Positions 33,390-43,407 of a stretch of 64,000 bases of DNA are shown piece after piece. The position numbers and the translations under genes are program-made. Below the pieces are notes generated by a model that ran no database searches, was not told the origin of the DNA, and saw only the letters and a list, made by a program, of their open reading frames with translations. The DNA comes from Hypomyces perniciosus. Taxonomy: Eukaryota > Ascomycota > Sordariomycetes > Hypocreales > Hypocreaceae. The stretch spans positions 1,302,001-1,366,000 of the forward strand of contig SPDT01000010.1 in the NCBI GenBank assembly GCA_008477525.1, written 5' to 3'. The stretch's first letter is position 1. Each line of letters starts with the position of its first letter.

Positions 33390-34822
33390 CCACTGACACG
33401 TCTTATTTCATTTATCCTTTCCTTTACCGTTTCTATCTCTGCATTTGAAGGCAAGACAAAAAAAGGAAATCACATCGAACCCTCGCTTTCGGGGCTGGAC
33501 GGGCTATGCATACTACTAGAAAGACCAACGCGGCGCAAGCATATCGAGGGGAACGAGTGCAGAGAACATCATGGGTATGGAGTCACGGAATTGAATGAAC
33601 GTTGTGTGTGAATTACCCCCCAAAAAAACAAGTGCCCCTTGACAAGAAGTTCAAAAGGCGCGATGGGCAACACAGGCGCAACGGATATTGATGACACAAG
33701 CGTCACACTTGGTGATATAGTGGTATATGTACCGAATATTCTATCAACATGTACTTCTTACATACCTTTTATTTATTATATGGTAGCCAAGCTGCTCCAA
33801 ATTGAGCAATGTATCGAACCACATACCTAGTATGACATACCTAGTGTGAAATAGTTCGAAATAGTGAATGAACCCAGCACTTACCGCCGGAGGCTTTTGC
33901 AATCTCTTGTCATCATCAAAGGCTTTGTGAAGCTATCGGACGGAGGGTCGGCTTCCGGAGCCATGTCCCGACTCCGCTCCGTTTCCGTTCCTAAGAAATA
34001 TGCAGCAGGTACGAAGTAGTAGTACGAAGTAGTTGGTATGTACTTATTCACAATGCCGTAGATGCCAAGCGCAAACAGAGCCTGTGCATTCGAAATTATT
34101 ACCCAATCGATACATACGCAGAATCGTTGCGATAAAGTTGTTCGATGTCGTGCGGAGGAAAGAGCGGCAGTTGGAGCGGGTATCGCGGAATTCGAGGGTT
34201 TCGGATCTAGAACGACAATTATTAATGCTTAAGTGATACGTACTTGAAGATTTTTTAACTCCGTAATACCGGTACTATCGCCCCGAGATCCCGCGCGGCT
34301 ACAGCTGAGGCCCCACTGAGAAAACTGATCCGTCAGCCAATTCTAAGCGCACTCTAAGCAACTTCAGGTATGCCAGGGTAGGCTCTTCCGCATAGTACTT
34401 CGTACTATCTACTTCGTACTCTGTATGTATCACGATTGATTGCGTGATAATCTGCCGCCCCCACTATCCGTGTGTTTGCTTTCGTCATGTTTGCCTAATA
34501 CTTGGCTGACCTCTGCTTGATCCTACGTGATTCGTGACGAAGCCCCTTTGTGCAGATTCGTAGGGCTTTAGATGACATTGACAGCCACAGTGGCCTGGTT
34601 GTCCTCATGTATAAAGCCATGGCCTTGGGATCTCACCTGGTCGTCGTTCTTCTGTTCTCTATAGTCTCAACAATTGGAATAACTGAAGCATATAAACCAT
34701 CTTGCTCAACTCTCACAGTTGCTAACAGCACTTGTCTTGATATATACCCACCTCTTATTACAACCACACATCCTCACTCCCAACTCACAACAGCAAACAC
34801 ATCTACCAAACAATCAGACACA
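33390..34822. other. Intergenic with TACGAAGTA-type words; promoter of the nitroreductase
   Basis: About 1.4 kb. TACGAAGTA at 34010-34018 and 34023-34031; TACTTCGTA at 34396-34404 and 34410-34418. TATAAA words at 34610 and near 34692 are candidate core-promoter elements for the gene at 34823. Confidence 0.55.
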
Positions 34823-35443
34823 ATGGCCGCCAAAGCTTCCGCAGACGCCCTCCTCCAGATCGCCAAGCTCCGCCGCTCCATCTACCCCCTCACAAAGGAC
34901 CTCCCCATCACCATCTCCCGCGCCCAAGAAATCATCCGCGAAACCACCCTCCACACGCCGTCCCCCTTCAACGCCCAAACAAGCCGTGCCGTCGTGCTTT
35001 TCGGTGGCGAGCACGACAAGCTCTGGGACATCACCCGCGACACGCTCCAGGCAATCGTTCCCGAGGCCAACTGGCAGACCACATCCGATAAATTGACGCT
35101 GCTCAAGGGTGGTGCGGGAACGGTCTTGTTCTTCGTGGACACGGATTCCGTCAAGACCTGGCAGACCAGGGTCCCGAACTTTGCGGATAAGTTCCCGCAC
35201 TGGTCTGCGCAGGCCCTCGGAATGCAGCAGTACCTCACCTGGCTGGCCTTTGACGCGGAGAATGTGGGCGTCAACCTGCAGCACTACAACCCCCTGATTG
35301 ACGAGAAGGTGGCTGAGACGTGGGGCGTGCCCGAGGGCTGGAAGTTGGATGCTCAGCTTGTCTTTGGTGGCAAGACGGATGCTCCGGTCAATGATAAGGA
35401 GTTCATCTCTGTTGAGGAACGTGTGAAGGTCTTTGGTGCTTAG
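34823..35443 (+). CDS. Nitroreductase-family protein, Frm2/Hbn1-like
   Basis: Single exon, 206 residues, start MAAKASADALLQIAKLRRS at 34823. Landmarks are those of the fungal Frm2/Hbn1 nitroreductases: RRSIYPL at the N-terminus, the RAQEIIRETTLHTPSPFNAQTSRAVV strand-helix (flavin-binding Ser/Asn), FFVDTDSVKTWQ, PHWSAQALGMQQYLTWLAFDAENVGVNLQHYNPLID, and WKLDAQLVFG. Yeast Frm2 and Hbn1 bind FMN or FAD, reduce nitro compounds with NAD(P)H and affect fatty-acid signalling and oxidative-stress response. The frame is open upstream to 34550, but that part overlaps TATA-like words and a non-conserved hydrophobic run, so I kept the conserved start. Confidence 0.88.
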   Translation: MAAKASADALLQIAKLRRSIYPLTKDLPITISRAQEIIRETTLHTPSPFNAQTSRAVVLFGGEHDKLWDITRDTLQAIVPEANWQTTSDKLTLLKGGAGTVLFFVDTDSVKTWQTRVPNFADKFPHWSAQALGMQQYLTWLAFDAENVGVNLQHYNPLIDEKVAETWGVPEGWKLDAQLVFGGKTDAPVNDKEFISVEERVKVFGA

Positions 35444-35803
35444 AATGGGAGGAAAGCGAGTAGTGATGCGGAGGCTTGATTGAGATGCATTGGACGGAGT
35501 TGAGTCGTTAGATTTCGGGTTAGACTCTGATTTATTCTATCGTTAGAAGACAGAGCAAACAAAGACAATAAATAGAGCGATTCTTTCTCCAACCTCTTTT
35601 TTTCCAGTTTTCCAGTTGTCGTTGTGAACAAGTCGGGTCCTTTCTTGATATTTTTTAGTATATACATAGCTACCTGATAGAGTTGAATGAGGTAAACTCA
35701 TAATATGCTGCGCCTTTTATATGCGTTGTGTGCTTAGCTTTTTCGTGTCCCGATACGCGTATAATCCATTATACTCACCAAGAACACGAATTCTGTCTGT
35801 CCT
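35444..35803. other. Intergenic between two convergent genes
   Basis: 360 bp, AT-rich, with both 3' UTRs. Nothing else seen. Confidence 0.6.
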
Positions 35804-37510
35804 CTACTCCCCCAACACCCGCCCCAGTGCCTGTCCCATCTTTACTGTCTGCCCCTTTTCTACAGCCCACTCCCATCCCTTCTTCTCCTTTCCATCGACG
35901 GTGTTCGCTGCCGGCGCCTCGAACACCAAGACTATAGTGCTGCCGAGCTGGAACCCTCCCATCTCATCACCCCGTCGCAGTGCGTGGCCATGTAGTACCG
36001 AGCTTGCCCCCTCGTACGTCGCCTCTGCGAAGCCAAGATATGGCTCTCCGCGCTTCGCTGCTTCCTCTGCCGCGTGGTCGGCAGCCGTATCTGTCGTCAG
36101 GCTGTTGGTCCTCAATTCACGGTCAAAGTTGATCTTGATGGAGCCGACATTGGTGGCGCCGACGGGGACGTAGCTGAAGAAGCCCCAGCGCCAACGTCCG
36201 AGGAGAACGACGCGCTCGTTCAGAGTGAAGAGACCGGGGAGAGTGCGTTGGAGGTAGGGCGATACGCTGTACAGTTCGCCGGCGAAGTGGCGTCTGCTCT
36301 CGACGACCCAGTTCGTCGGGGAGTGGAAACGATGGTAGTCTCCGGGAGCGAGGTAGATGACGGCGTAGTAGAGTGAGGTGGTCTTATCTGGTGATAGCAC
36401 ATCGTACCAAGGTTTCTCGCCCAGGGCAAGATCGGCACGGACTTCGGATACGGCGCGCGGTGAAGATGCGAGTGATTCATCCGTAACAGGCTGCTCTTTT
36501 GCCTTGGTGGATCCAGACATGAAATCATGGAGCGTGTAAGAGATTCCATTGACCTTGGCGAATTCCTCTTCCTGCTTGGCAATGTCCTCATCACTTTGAC
36601 TTCTCTGAGAATGGCCAGATGATCCACTGCGGATGCTGGATGTGGGAGTTCGTTTGCCTAGCAGCGCATCGATGCTATACGTCATGCCCTTGACTTGTTC
36701 AATATCGCCGCCTTGAATCTGTCCAAGCTGAAGCACTTTGCCATCGGATGGCGAGAGCAGCGCATTGGTATCCGGGTCCAGTGGGCGCACGCCTGACTTG
36801 AGTGTTCGGTAGAAGAATGCCGCAAGGTTAGGATAGACATGGAGATCAGGCTCTGAAACTTCGTCAAGGCTGAGCTTGTTAGTTGTGCTTCGGCAGAGCG
36901 CAAAGCGTAATTGGAGAACTCACTTGACACCGAAAATGAACGAATACAGTTTGAAACCGGGGACACGAAGGTAGTACGGGATTGTAAGTTCATTGAATTT
37001 CCCCCATATTCGAGAAATGGCCTTTAGCGGAAGAGTTGACATGACCTGGACTTGCCTATAGTCCCAGCTCGTCAGCTTTCTCACAGCTGTTCTAAACCCT
37101 AACATGGAGAGGAGTGCACGAGGGTCTTACCATGGTCCGTCGGGGCGCACCTTGGGCCGCGGCTTTGGTGCCTTGCCCTCCTCGCCATCTCTCTGCTTTT
37201 CCCTCTCCCTCGACGTAACCTTGTAGAACTGCACCAGCCCGAGGAAGCCAATGCCCAGCCCCACGGGGATCTGATACCACTGAACCTTGCTGTTGCGCAA
37301 AGCCTCGCCGAGCCTCTGGGAGAACCGTGGTCGGCTGCCCGAGCCGGAAGAGAAGTTGCGCGCTGAATAAGGCGGCGAGCGGCGAGCATAGCTACGGTTT
37401 GCAACGAGAGGACTTGTTTGTCCGGCTGCGCGAATGGAGCATTGTGTGCGTAGGGCCGAGAGCGGATGGCCGCCGCTGCCGAACAAACGGCCAATGCCGA
37501 GTGTGGCCAT
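35804..37510 (-). CDS. psd1: Phosphatidylserine decarboxylase, mitochondrial type (Psd1)
   Basis: Three exons on the minus strand (37510-37131, 37055-36924, 36869-35804) encode 525 residues. The N-terminus is rich in Arg and Ser with few acids, as in a mitochondrial presequence, and a membrane segment follows near residue 85-100 (IPVGLGIGFLGLVQF). The catalytic domain shows FNELTIPYYLRVPGF, FGVNLDEV, LAAFFYRTLKSGVRPLD, SPSDGKVL, APGDYHRFHSP, HFAGELYSV, ERVVLLG and the autocleavage site FQLGST. In this family the proenzyme cuts itself between Gly and Ser to make the pyruvoyl cofactor; the enzyme converts phosphatidylserine to phosphatidylethanolamine at the inner membrane. An insert of about 90 residues sits between GMTYSIDALLG and the ALGEKPWYD region, a usual feature of fungal Psd1. 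Confidence 0.95.
37094..37102 (+). promoter_or_regulatory. AAACCCTAA (telobox-like) word inside psd1 intron 1
   Basis: Exact AAACCCTAA, the core of one and a half telomeric repeats, in the 75-nt first intron. Could be a site for a Tbf1-like Myb protein, or chance. Confidence 0.25.
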
Positions 37511-38828
37511 TGTTGCTTGTGCCTCGAACCAAGCAAGAGGTTGCTTACTTGGCGAGAGACTCAATCAATCGATCAAGCAAGCAAGCGATTGTGGTAGGCA
37601 TTGAGCACGCGCGGGTGGTTTGCTGACGGTGCTCCGTACGGATGACGCAAAGTTGCGACGGCACAAACATCTGCCGAGGCCGTGATCCGCCGTGATCCGC
37701 CGTGATCCACTATGTCGACGGAGCATTCAACCGTCTTGCTTGTTGACAACAGCATGGTGAAATATCATTTTTATTTTATTTTTATTCTTATTTTTATTAT
37801 TCTCAGTCATGTTTATATTTCGAGCCTTGAACTGAATGCAATACTCTTTATGTACCCCATGCATTCAGGGGCATTGTGTCCTTGGTGTCGTTGACTGGGT
37901 CACTCTGTGATAATGCATGCTATGCTGGCCAAGTTCACACCGACGAGTTCAATACCCCGGATCACTTCGCTTGGGTATTCTAGACGTGCGAGATACCATA
38001 AAACAAACAGGGCATTTATATCGGCGTTTTTCTGTCAGTTGTCATTTGTCGCGATTTGCATGCAGCGATTGATCAGATACGAGCACTCCTTCATGGAAAT
38101 GATGGCTGTGCCTTGCATAATGGGCAGCACATGCACAACTCCAGGAATAATTAATAAATGTCTTTTCAAAACTCACATCGAATTGACTTGATCCAAGCTT
38201 GAGAGCTTCATAACCTTACTAATACTGTGAACAATTCCTGAGCATCCGATCATCCTCATGGAGTGGTACACAGCATATGGCGTAATCCTTCAAATCAATT
38301 CTACGGTCAGCCGCGTCCTCTCTTATATGAATCAGCACCCCCACATGGGCGCTTGACCCAATCAGGCCTCTGCCAGGTACACCACATCACATCAGAATCG
38401 GGGGTACGTACCTGACCGCCCCGAAAGCCACGGTGGAATCTATTATCGCACGCACCTCTCAGTCTGATGCTGCGACTCGTTCGTTCGTCTTATTCTTTCC
38501 TCTCATTCCGCGACCATCATGCGTTGAGCCGGCCGGGTTCGTGTTTATGTTTGTGCGCCTTGGCCTTGCCTCGAGGCTCTTGTTTGTATGCCCGCCTTTT
38601 CGCACGTGTTCTTTCCATTTGTCTTGTCGCAAAGGAACGGAACCTTTGCCCCGACTCTCTCTCTTCCTCTCCCTCTCTTCTATCTCTCTGTCTCTGACAT
38701 GACAAAAAGACACTCCTCTGCCTACTCCTACAGCTCAAGGCATTGATTGATATATATATATATATATATATTCCCCGCCAGCATCACCGCCGTCTGTCGC
38801 CTGGTGGTATGCCAACTGCTCCTCCAAC
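37511..38828. other. Divergent intergenic region between psd1 and the ubiquitin-domain gene
   Basis: About 1.3 kb. Holds a triple GTGATCCGCC-type repeat near 37680-37710, an AT-rich stretch (37760-37810), and an (AT)n run at 38750-38771 just before the usa1-like leader. Confidence 0.6.
38750..38771. repeat. (AT)n microsatellite
   Basis: About 11 uninterrupted AT units, 57 bp upstream of the start codon of the ubiquitin-domain gene. Confidence 0.9.
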
Positions 38829-41158
38829 ATGGCTTCGGAGCCGTGCAACCCTCAGCACCATGGAGCGGACTCAGCGCCGCCTGATCAGCTCGTCGTCAAC
38901 CTCCGGGTGGTGTCGCCATCGGTCGGCGTGAATCGGCCGCTGATTTTCCCCGGACTGTCTGCTGCGACAACGATCAAGCAGCTCAAGGAAAAGATTAGAC
39001 AGACTCTTCCCTTGCGACCGGCGGACGACCACCAGCGACTGATCCATCGAGGGCGTGCGCTCTTGCGCGACACGGACAGTCTGCTGGATATTTTCGGGGC
39101 TGAAGCTGTAAGTTGCCTATCCCACCATGATCTGTCGCAGCAGACATCACTGACAGGCTTTGCGCATCACAGCTTCGTGGCCCCGACCAACAAACCATAC
39201 ATCTTGTCATACGGGATATGTTCGAGAGCCCATCCTCAACCTCAACACCATCTCCCATGGCCGGGATTCAAAGCCCCGTTCCAGGAATACAACCCCCGAA
39301 TGTTCCGCGCCAGATCCCTCCCCACTACTTCGGACCGCATCCTCCACCTGGCATCGCAAGACTATCACCCTTCCAAACGACACCGACTACGACCCTTCCC
39401 CAACCGCGCATACCTTCACCCGCACGCTCGCATTCTCCGGCTCACATTACTGAGCAGACTGCGGCTTTCCAGCAACAACATCAGAACATGACTCATTGGT
39501 TGACGCATCTCCAACGAGAAGCGGCTAGAGCCATTGCCCATCAGAACCAGCGAGAAAGAGCTCACTTGGGAATGCGTGGTATTGGAGATACGGCTATAAA
39601 CAACGGCGGCCACGCTCCGGAAGCCAACAGTGGAAGATCAAGCCCGGCCATTGGCTTAAATGGGCACGGTTACCATTTTGAACCTTTTAATCGAACCCCT
39701 GGCTCATCAACCACTCCTGCACCTTCTGCACCTTCTGCACCGGCACATCAAGGTGGTTTATCCCCTGCTGACGTTCACAACATTCTCCGGGGGGCTGATT
39801 CTAGCCAAGCTTCAATGAGCACGGTAAACCCCTTGCATCGAAGTGCTTCCGCCTCTTCCCTACACAATCGTCCACTCACTCAGCCTGGAGTCACAACGTC
39901 AGCCTCTGGCACCACCGGTTCTGCGACTACAGGTAATATGAGTAGTACGAGTAGTGGCCGAGCTACACCAGACCAGGGACTGAGACCTGGTCTGGCTGGT
40001 GTAGGTAATTATGCTTCCACCTCGGTACCTCGGCAGCTTCCGTCATTCGGAGGTGTCGACGTCTACATCCTGTCATCACCGGAAGGACTGCGTGCGCTTT
40101 TGCTCAATCACGGTACGTCCGAGACGTACTACTCGCCACGAGTGTCGAGACCGCCAAGTTACCCTCAACTCCGAAATGCAGCTGCCTTTTCGAACCCAAT
40201 GCACGGGGCCCAGCCTTGGAACTCGGGTCTTGAACATGTACCCCAGATTCAAAGACAATTACTTCAGATCCAGCAAGTTCTGAATCAACAACAGCAGCAA
40301 CATGAGCAGCAACACCAGCAGCAACATCAGCAGCGACAGCAGCAGCAACAACAACCACAACAACAACCACAGCCGCAACAACAACCACAGCACCAGCACC
40401 AGCAGCAGCAGCAGCAACAGCAGCAACAGCGGCAGCCGGACATTCTCGCCCTTCATCCAAACAACCCCCCTGCAGCAGGCATCCCGCCTTTGCTGATCCA
40501 GCTGGCCCCCCACATTTGGCTCGTTTTCCGATTGGCTTTATTCGTATGGTTCTTTACGTACCCCAGCTCCAGTTTGGAAAGATGGCTCGCAGTAATTTCC
40601 TTTGCGGTCTTCATATTTACATTTCGCACTGGGCTACTGAATGGCTTTGCCGAGCACGCTTGGCGGCCCTTGGGACGGTATCTGGACAACATATTCCCCG
40701 CAGTCGATCCTCAGCGGGTTCGCCGGGAGGGGGCTGCTCGGCGTGAGCCAGGAACAGCTATACCAGGGGAGCAGCAAAATCCTGACCCGGCTCAGTTAGC
40801 TACACGGCTGGTCGCGGAACGTCGACAGCATGAATCCTGGCTCATCAGACAATTCAGGCGGTTGGAGAGGGCTGGCCTACTCTTCCTTGCTAGCATTGCG
40901 CCGGGAGTTGCAGAGCGACATATTGCCAACTTCGAGGCGGAAGCAAGAGCTGAGGAGAATAGGCGCAGAGAGGCTGAGGCGACTGCGGCCGCAATCGCAG
41001 AAGCAGAAGCACAGGCAGAGAGCAGGGCACAAGGCAACGGAGAGAATGCTGCAGATGGCGGCGGAAACGAGGCTATGCAGCAGCAATCGGGGCTGCATGG
41101 AGAGCAACAGGATACCCAGAGGGGCGAGCCGATTAGAGAGGGGATAGCCGCGCTGTAA
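38829..41158 (+). CDS. HERP/Usa1-like ubiquitin-domain ER membrane protein
   Basis: Two exons (38829-39107 and 39173-41158), 754 residues. A ubiquitin-like domain occupies about residues 18-108 (LVVNLRVVSP, TIKQLKEKIRQTL, QRLIHRGRALLRDTDSLLDIFG, and after splicing LRGPDQQTIHLVIRD). Residues 110-450 are Ser/Pro/Gly-rich and probably disordered. A glutamine tract covers about 455-515. A hairpin of two membrane segments follows (HIWLVFRLALFVWFFTY and WLAVISFAVFIFTF), then HAWRPLGRYLDNIFP and an Ala/Glu-rich tail. This layout fits HERP/Usa1, a scaffold of the Hrd1 ERAD ligase. Yeast Usa1 is poorly conserved, so the assignment rests on architecture. A Dsc-complex ubiquitin-like subunit is the main alternative but is usually much shorter. 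Confidence 0.75.
40262..40437 (+). repeat. Polyglutamine-encoding CAG/CAA/CAC tract
   Basis: Nearly pure CAG and CAA codons mixed with CAC/CCA (Gln with His and Pro) inside the usa1-like gene. Mixed codon use suggests selection for glutamine and not a recent pure-repeat expansion. Confidence 0.85.
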
Positions 41159-41764
41159 GTGTACGCAAGATGTGTGATTTCGATATGACATGTACGCGGA
41201 TTGATTTGTATCGGGGTCATGAGAATTACCAAGGGTTTAGCGATTGTAGGTAACTAGCTTTGTTAGGAGTAATGGGGTCGAAGCCGTGATGCATGTTCTT
41301 CTCAACAAGCCCTGGTTTAGAAAACATGACGACTCAGGCCACGAAATTAGAAGATAATGGGGATTGCATGGTACAACACGTTCACCACTTGGTATTTTCC
41401 AATCTATTCCATGGGACTTGATAGAACTATTTAGCAAAAAAATAGGTTTGCCACGGAAAAAGGAGAGCGATACTAGGCATAATGTATAATATGACTATTA
41501 TGAGGTTATGCTGTTGTCGTCATACGTATGCCTTGGCGTGCCTCTCTTATCTTATCAGGTGGGTATGTTGACGTTGTCCTGCAGCTCTCGCAGAGCTCCA
41601 AATTATCCCAACCCACCAAAGCTTACGAAGATACAACACGTATTCCCAAGGCTTTTGGTCAGCGTACTCACTAGACCTCCATACAAGATATTCCTCTTCT
41701 TTTTTTTCATCCTACTCGTTTTGTTTGCTTGACCGGCTGGCAGTGCGGCCCATAGCTTGGCATC
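41159..41764. other. Intergenic
   Basis: About 0.6 kb in tandem orientation, with the promoter of the UCH gene. Nothing else recognised. Confidence 0.6.
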
Positions 41765-42848
41765 ATGAGTGGTGGCTGGAACACCAGTAAGCTATCCTCT
41801 TCTGTCCTTGATTACCATTCGCGACTCCTACTGACTGCGGATTTCCTCTCTAGTCGAGTCTGACGCAGTAAGCTTTCACCTGAAAGCATGGCATACACCG
41901 AGGCAATTATTAACATGACCGCAACAGGGCGTCTTTACCTCTCTGATCGAGAACCTTGGCGTTAAAGATGTCCAGTTCGAAGAGCTTCTCACCCTCGACC
42001 CGTCCGAGCTCCTCACTCTTCAGCCCATATATGGTGTAATATTCCTCTTCAAGTATCCAACCGACCGCCCTTATGCAACTCCCGATGGCCCGCTAGACGG
42101 CACCTTTGATCATGGAGCCCTTGAGAACATCTTCTTCGCCGCCCAGACGATACAAAATGCTTGTGCGACACAGGCCTTGTTGAGTGTGCTCATGAATAAG
42201 ACGGAAGACGTCGATATCGGCCAGCAGATGAAAGAATTCCGCGAGTTCACAATGGTCCTGCCGCCAGAGTTCCGTGGTGAGGCGCTGAGCAACTCAGATC
42301 TCATCAGAGAGGTACACAATAGCTTCGCCCGAAGCAGTCCCTTCGTCGACGAGACCCAGAAGACGGGCGAAGCCGAGGACGCATTCCACTTCATCGCATA
42401 CACACCCATCAACGGCACTTTGTATGAGCTCGACGGCTTGCAGCCAGCGCCCATCTCCCACGGTCCATGCACTCCTGAAAGTTTCCCCACCAAGGTCGTT
42501 GAGGTTCTGCAAAGGCGCGTCGCGCGCTACGACACCACGGAGATTCGCTTCAATCTGCTAGCCATGTGTCGCGACCTGCGCATTCGCGCGCGCGACTTTG
42601 GGGACGAGGAGCTGCTGGAGCGGGAGCAGCGCAAGCGCAAGGACTGGCTGTTTGAGAACGCACTGCGGAAGCATAACTTTGTTGGGTTTGCGGGTGAGGT
42701 GCTCCGTGGGGTTGTGGAGAAGAAGCTCGATGAGGGTGGCGAGGAGGGTGTTAAGAAGTGGGTGGATGAGAGCTTGGAGAGGAGGAGGGCGGCGGAGAAG
42801 GCGATGGGCGCGAGGGGAGGAGCTGGTGATGTCGAGATGAGTGGGTGA
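41765..42848 (+). CDS. uch2: Ubiquitin C-terminal hydrolase, UCH37/UCHL5 type
   Basis: Three exons (41765-41786, 41854-41867, 41928-42848) give 318 residues. The first two exons are 22 and 14 nt, and joining them yields MSGGWNTIESDAGVFTSLIENLG, the usual N-terminus of the family. Active-site landmarks: oxyanion Gln in LTLQPIYGVIFLFKY, catalytic Cys in IQNACATQALLSVLMN, His in DAFHFIAY, and Asp in LYELDGLQPAP. The C-terminal extension (RKRKDWLFENALRKHNFVGF) is the ULD-type tail that separates UCH37 from short UCH enzymes and in other species binds the proteasome receptor Rpn13 or INO80. It removes ubiquitin from the distal end of chains. No missing key residue. Confidence 0.94.
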
Positions 42849-43407
42849 TGCAGCATGAAAGGAGGTTCTGTTGGTATGGAGGATATCGCCATGGCAAGAT
42901 ACCCTACCCTCTCTGTTGATGCTTCTGCTGGCGGCCCCCCTTTTTGAGAGAGTGCAATGACCGCGGGATAATTCATTAGCAAACCGAATTCGGTGAATCG
43001 CTTGCCTCGAATACGAAGTGTCTATGGCTATTTGTGCTAACTAGCATTTAATCCCATGAGCTTGCACTGGGAGGTGCTTGTACAGAAGCGAAGATTCGTT
43101 GACGGTCTATCAAAGGGTTGTCATGCCATTGATCAGCTACCTTTCACTAGGACTGCCAGCTATGAAAATAGTAATACACCCCAAGATCAGAAGCTATCCT
43201 GGTATATTGCTACGTCGGCTTTCCTTTTCTTCGTTTCCTCGTTAATAGTCATGAAACCAACAACTCCAAGTCTCCTTTTGGCTCCTTGACTACACCCCCT
43301 TTCATTCATCATACATCTCATACCAACTAACTGTATGCAATACTCAACTATTCATGTTCAAGTCATGTCATGCTCACCAACACCGCTTTAACATATGCCA
43401 TCGACCC
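42849..43407. other. Intergenic between two convergent genes
   Basis: About 0.56 kb holding two 3' UTRs. Nothing recognised. Confidence 0.6.

Noticed and set aside
34550..34822. In-frame upstream extension of the nitroreductase with a hydrophobic, signal-like stretch
   Set aside because: The region contains TATAAA words and lacks conservation with the family, whose members start at the equivalent of 34823.
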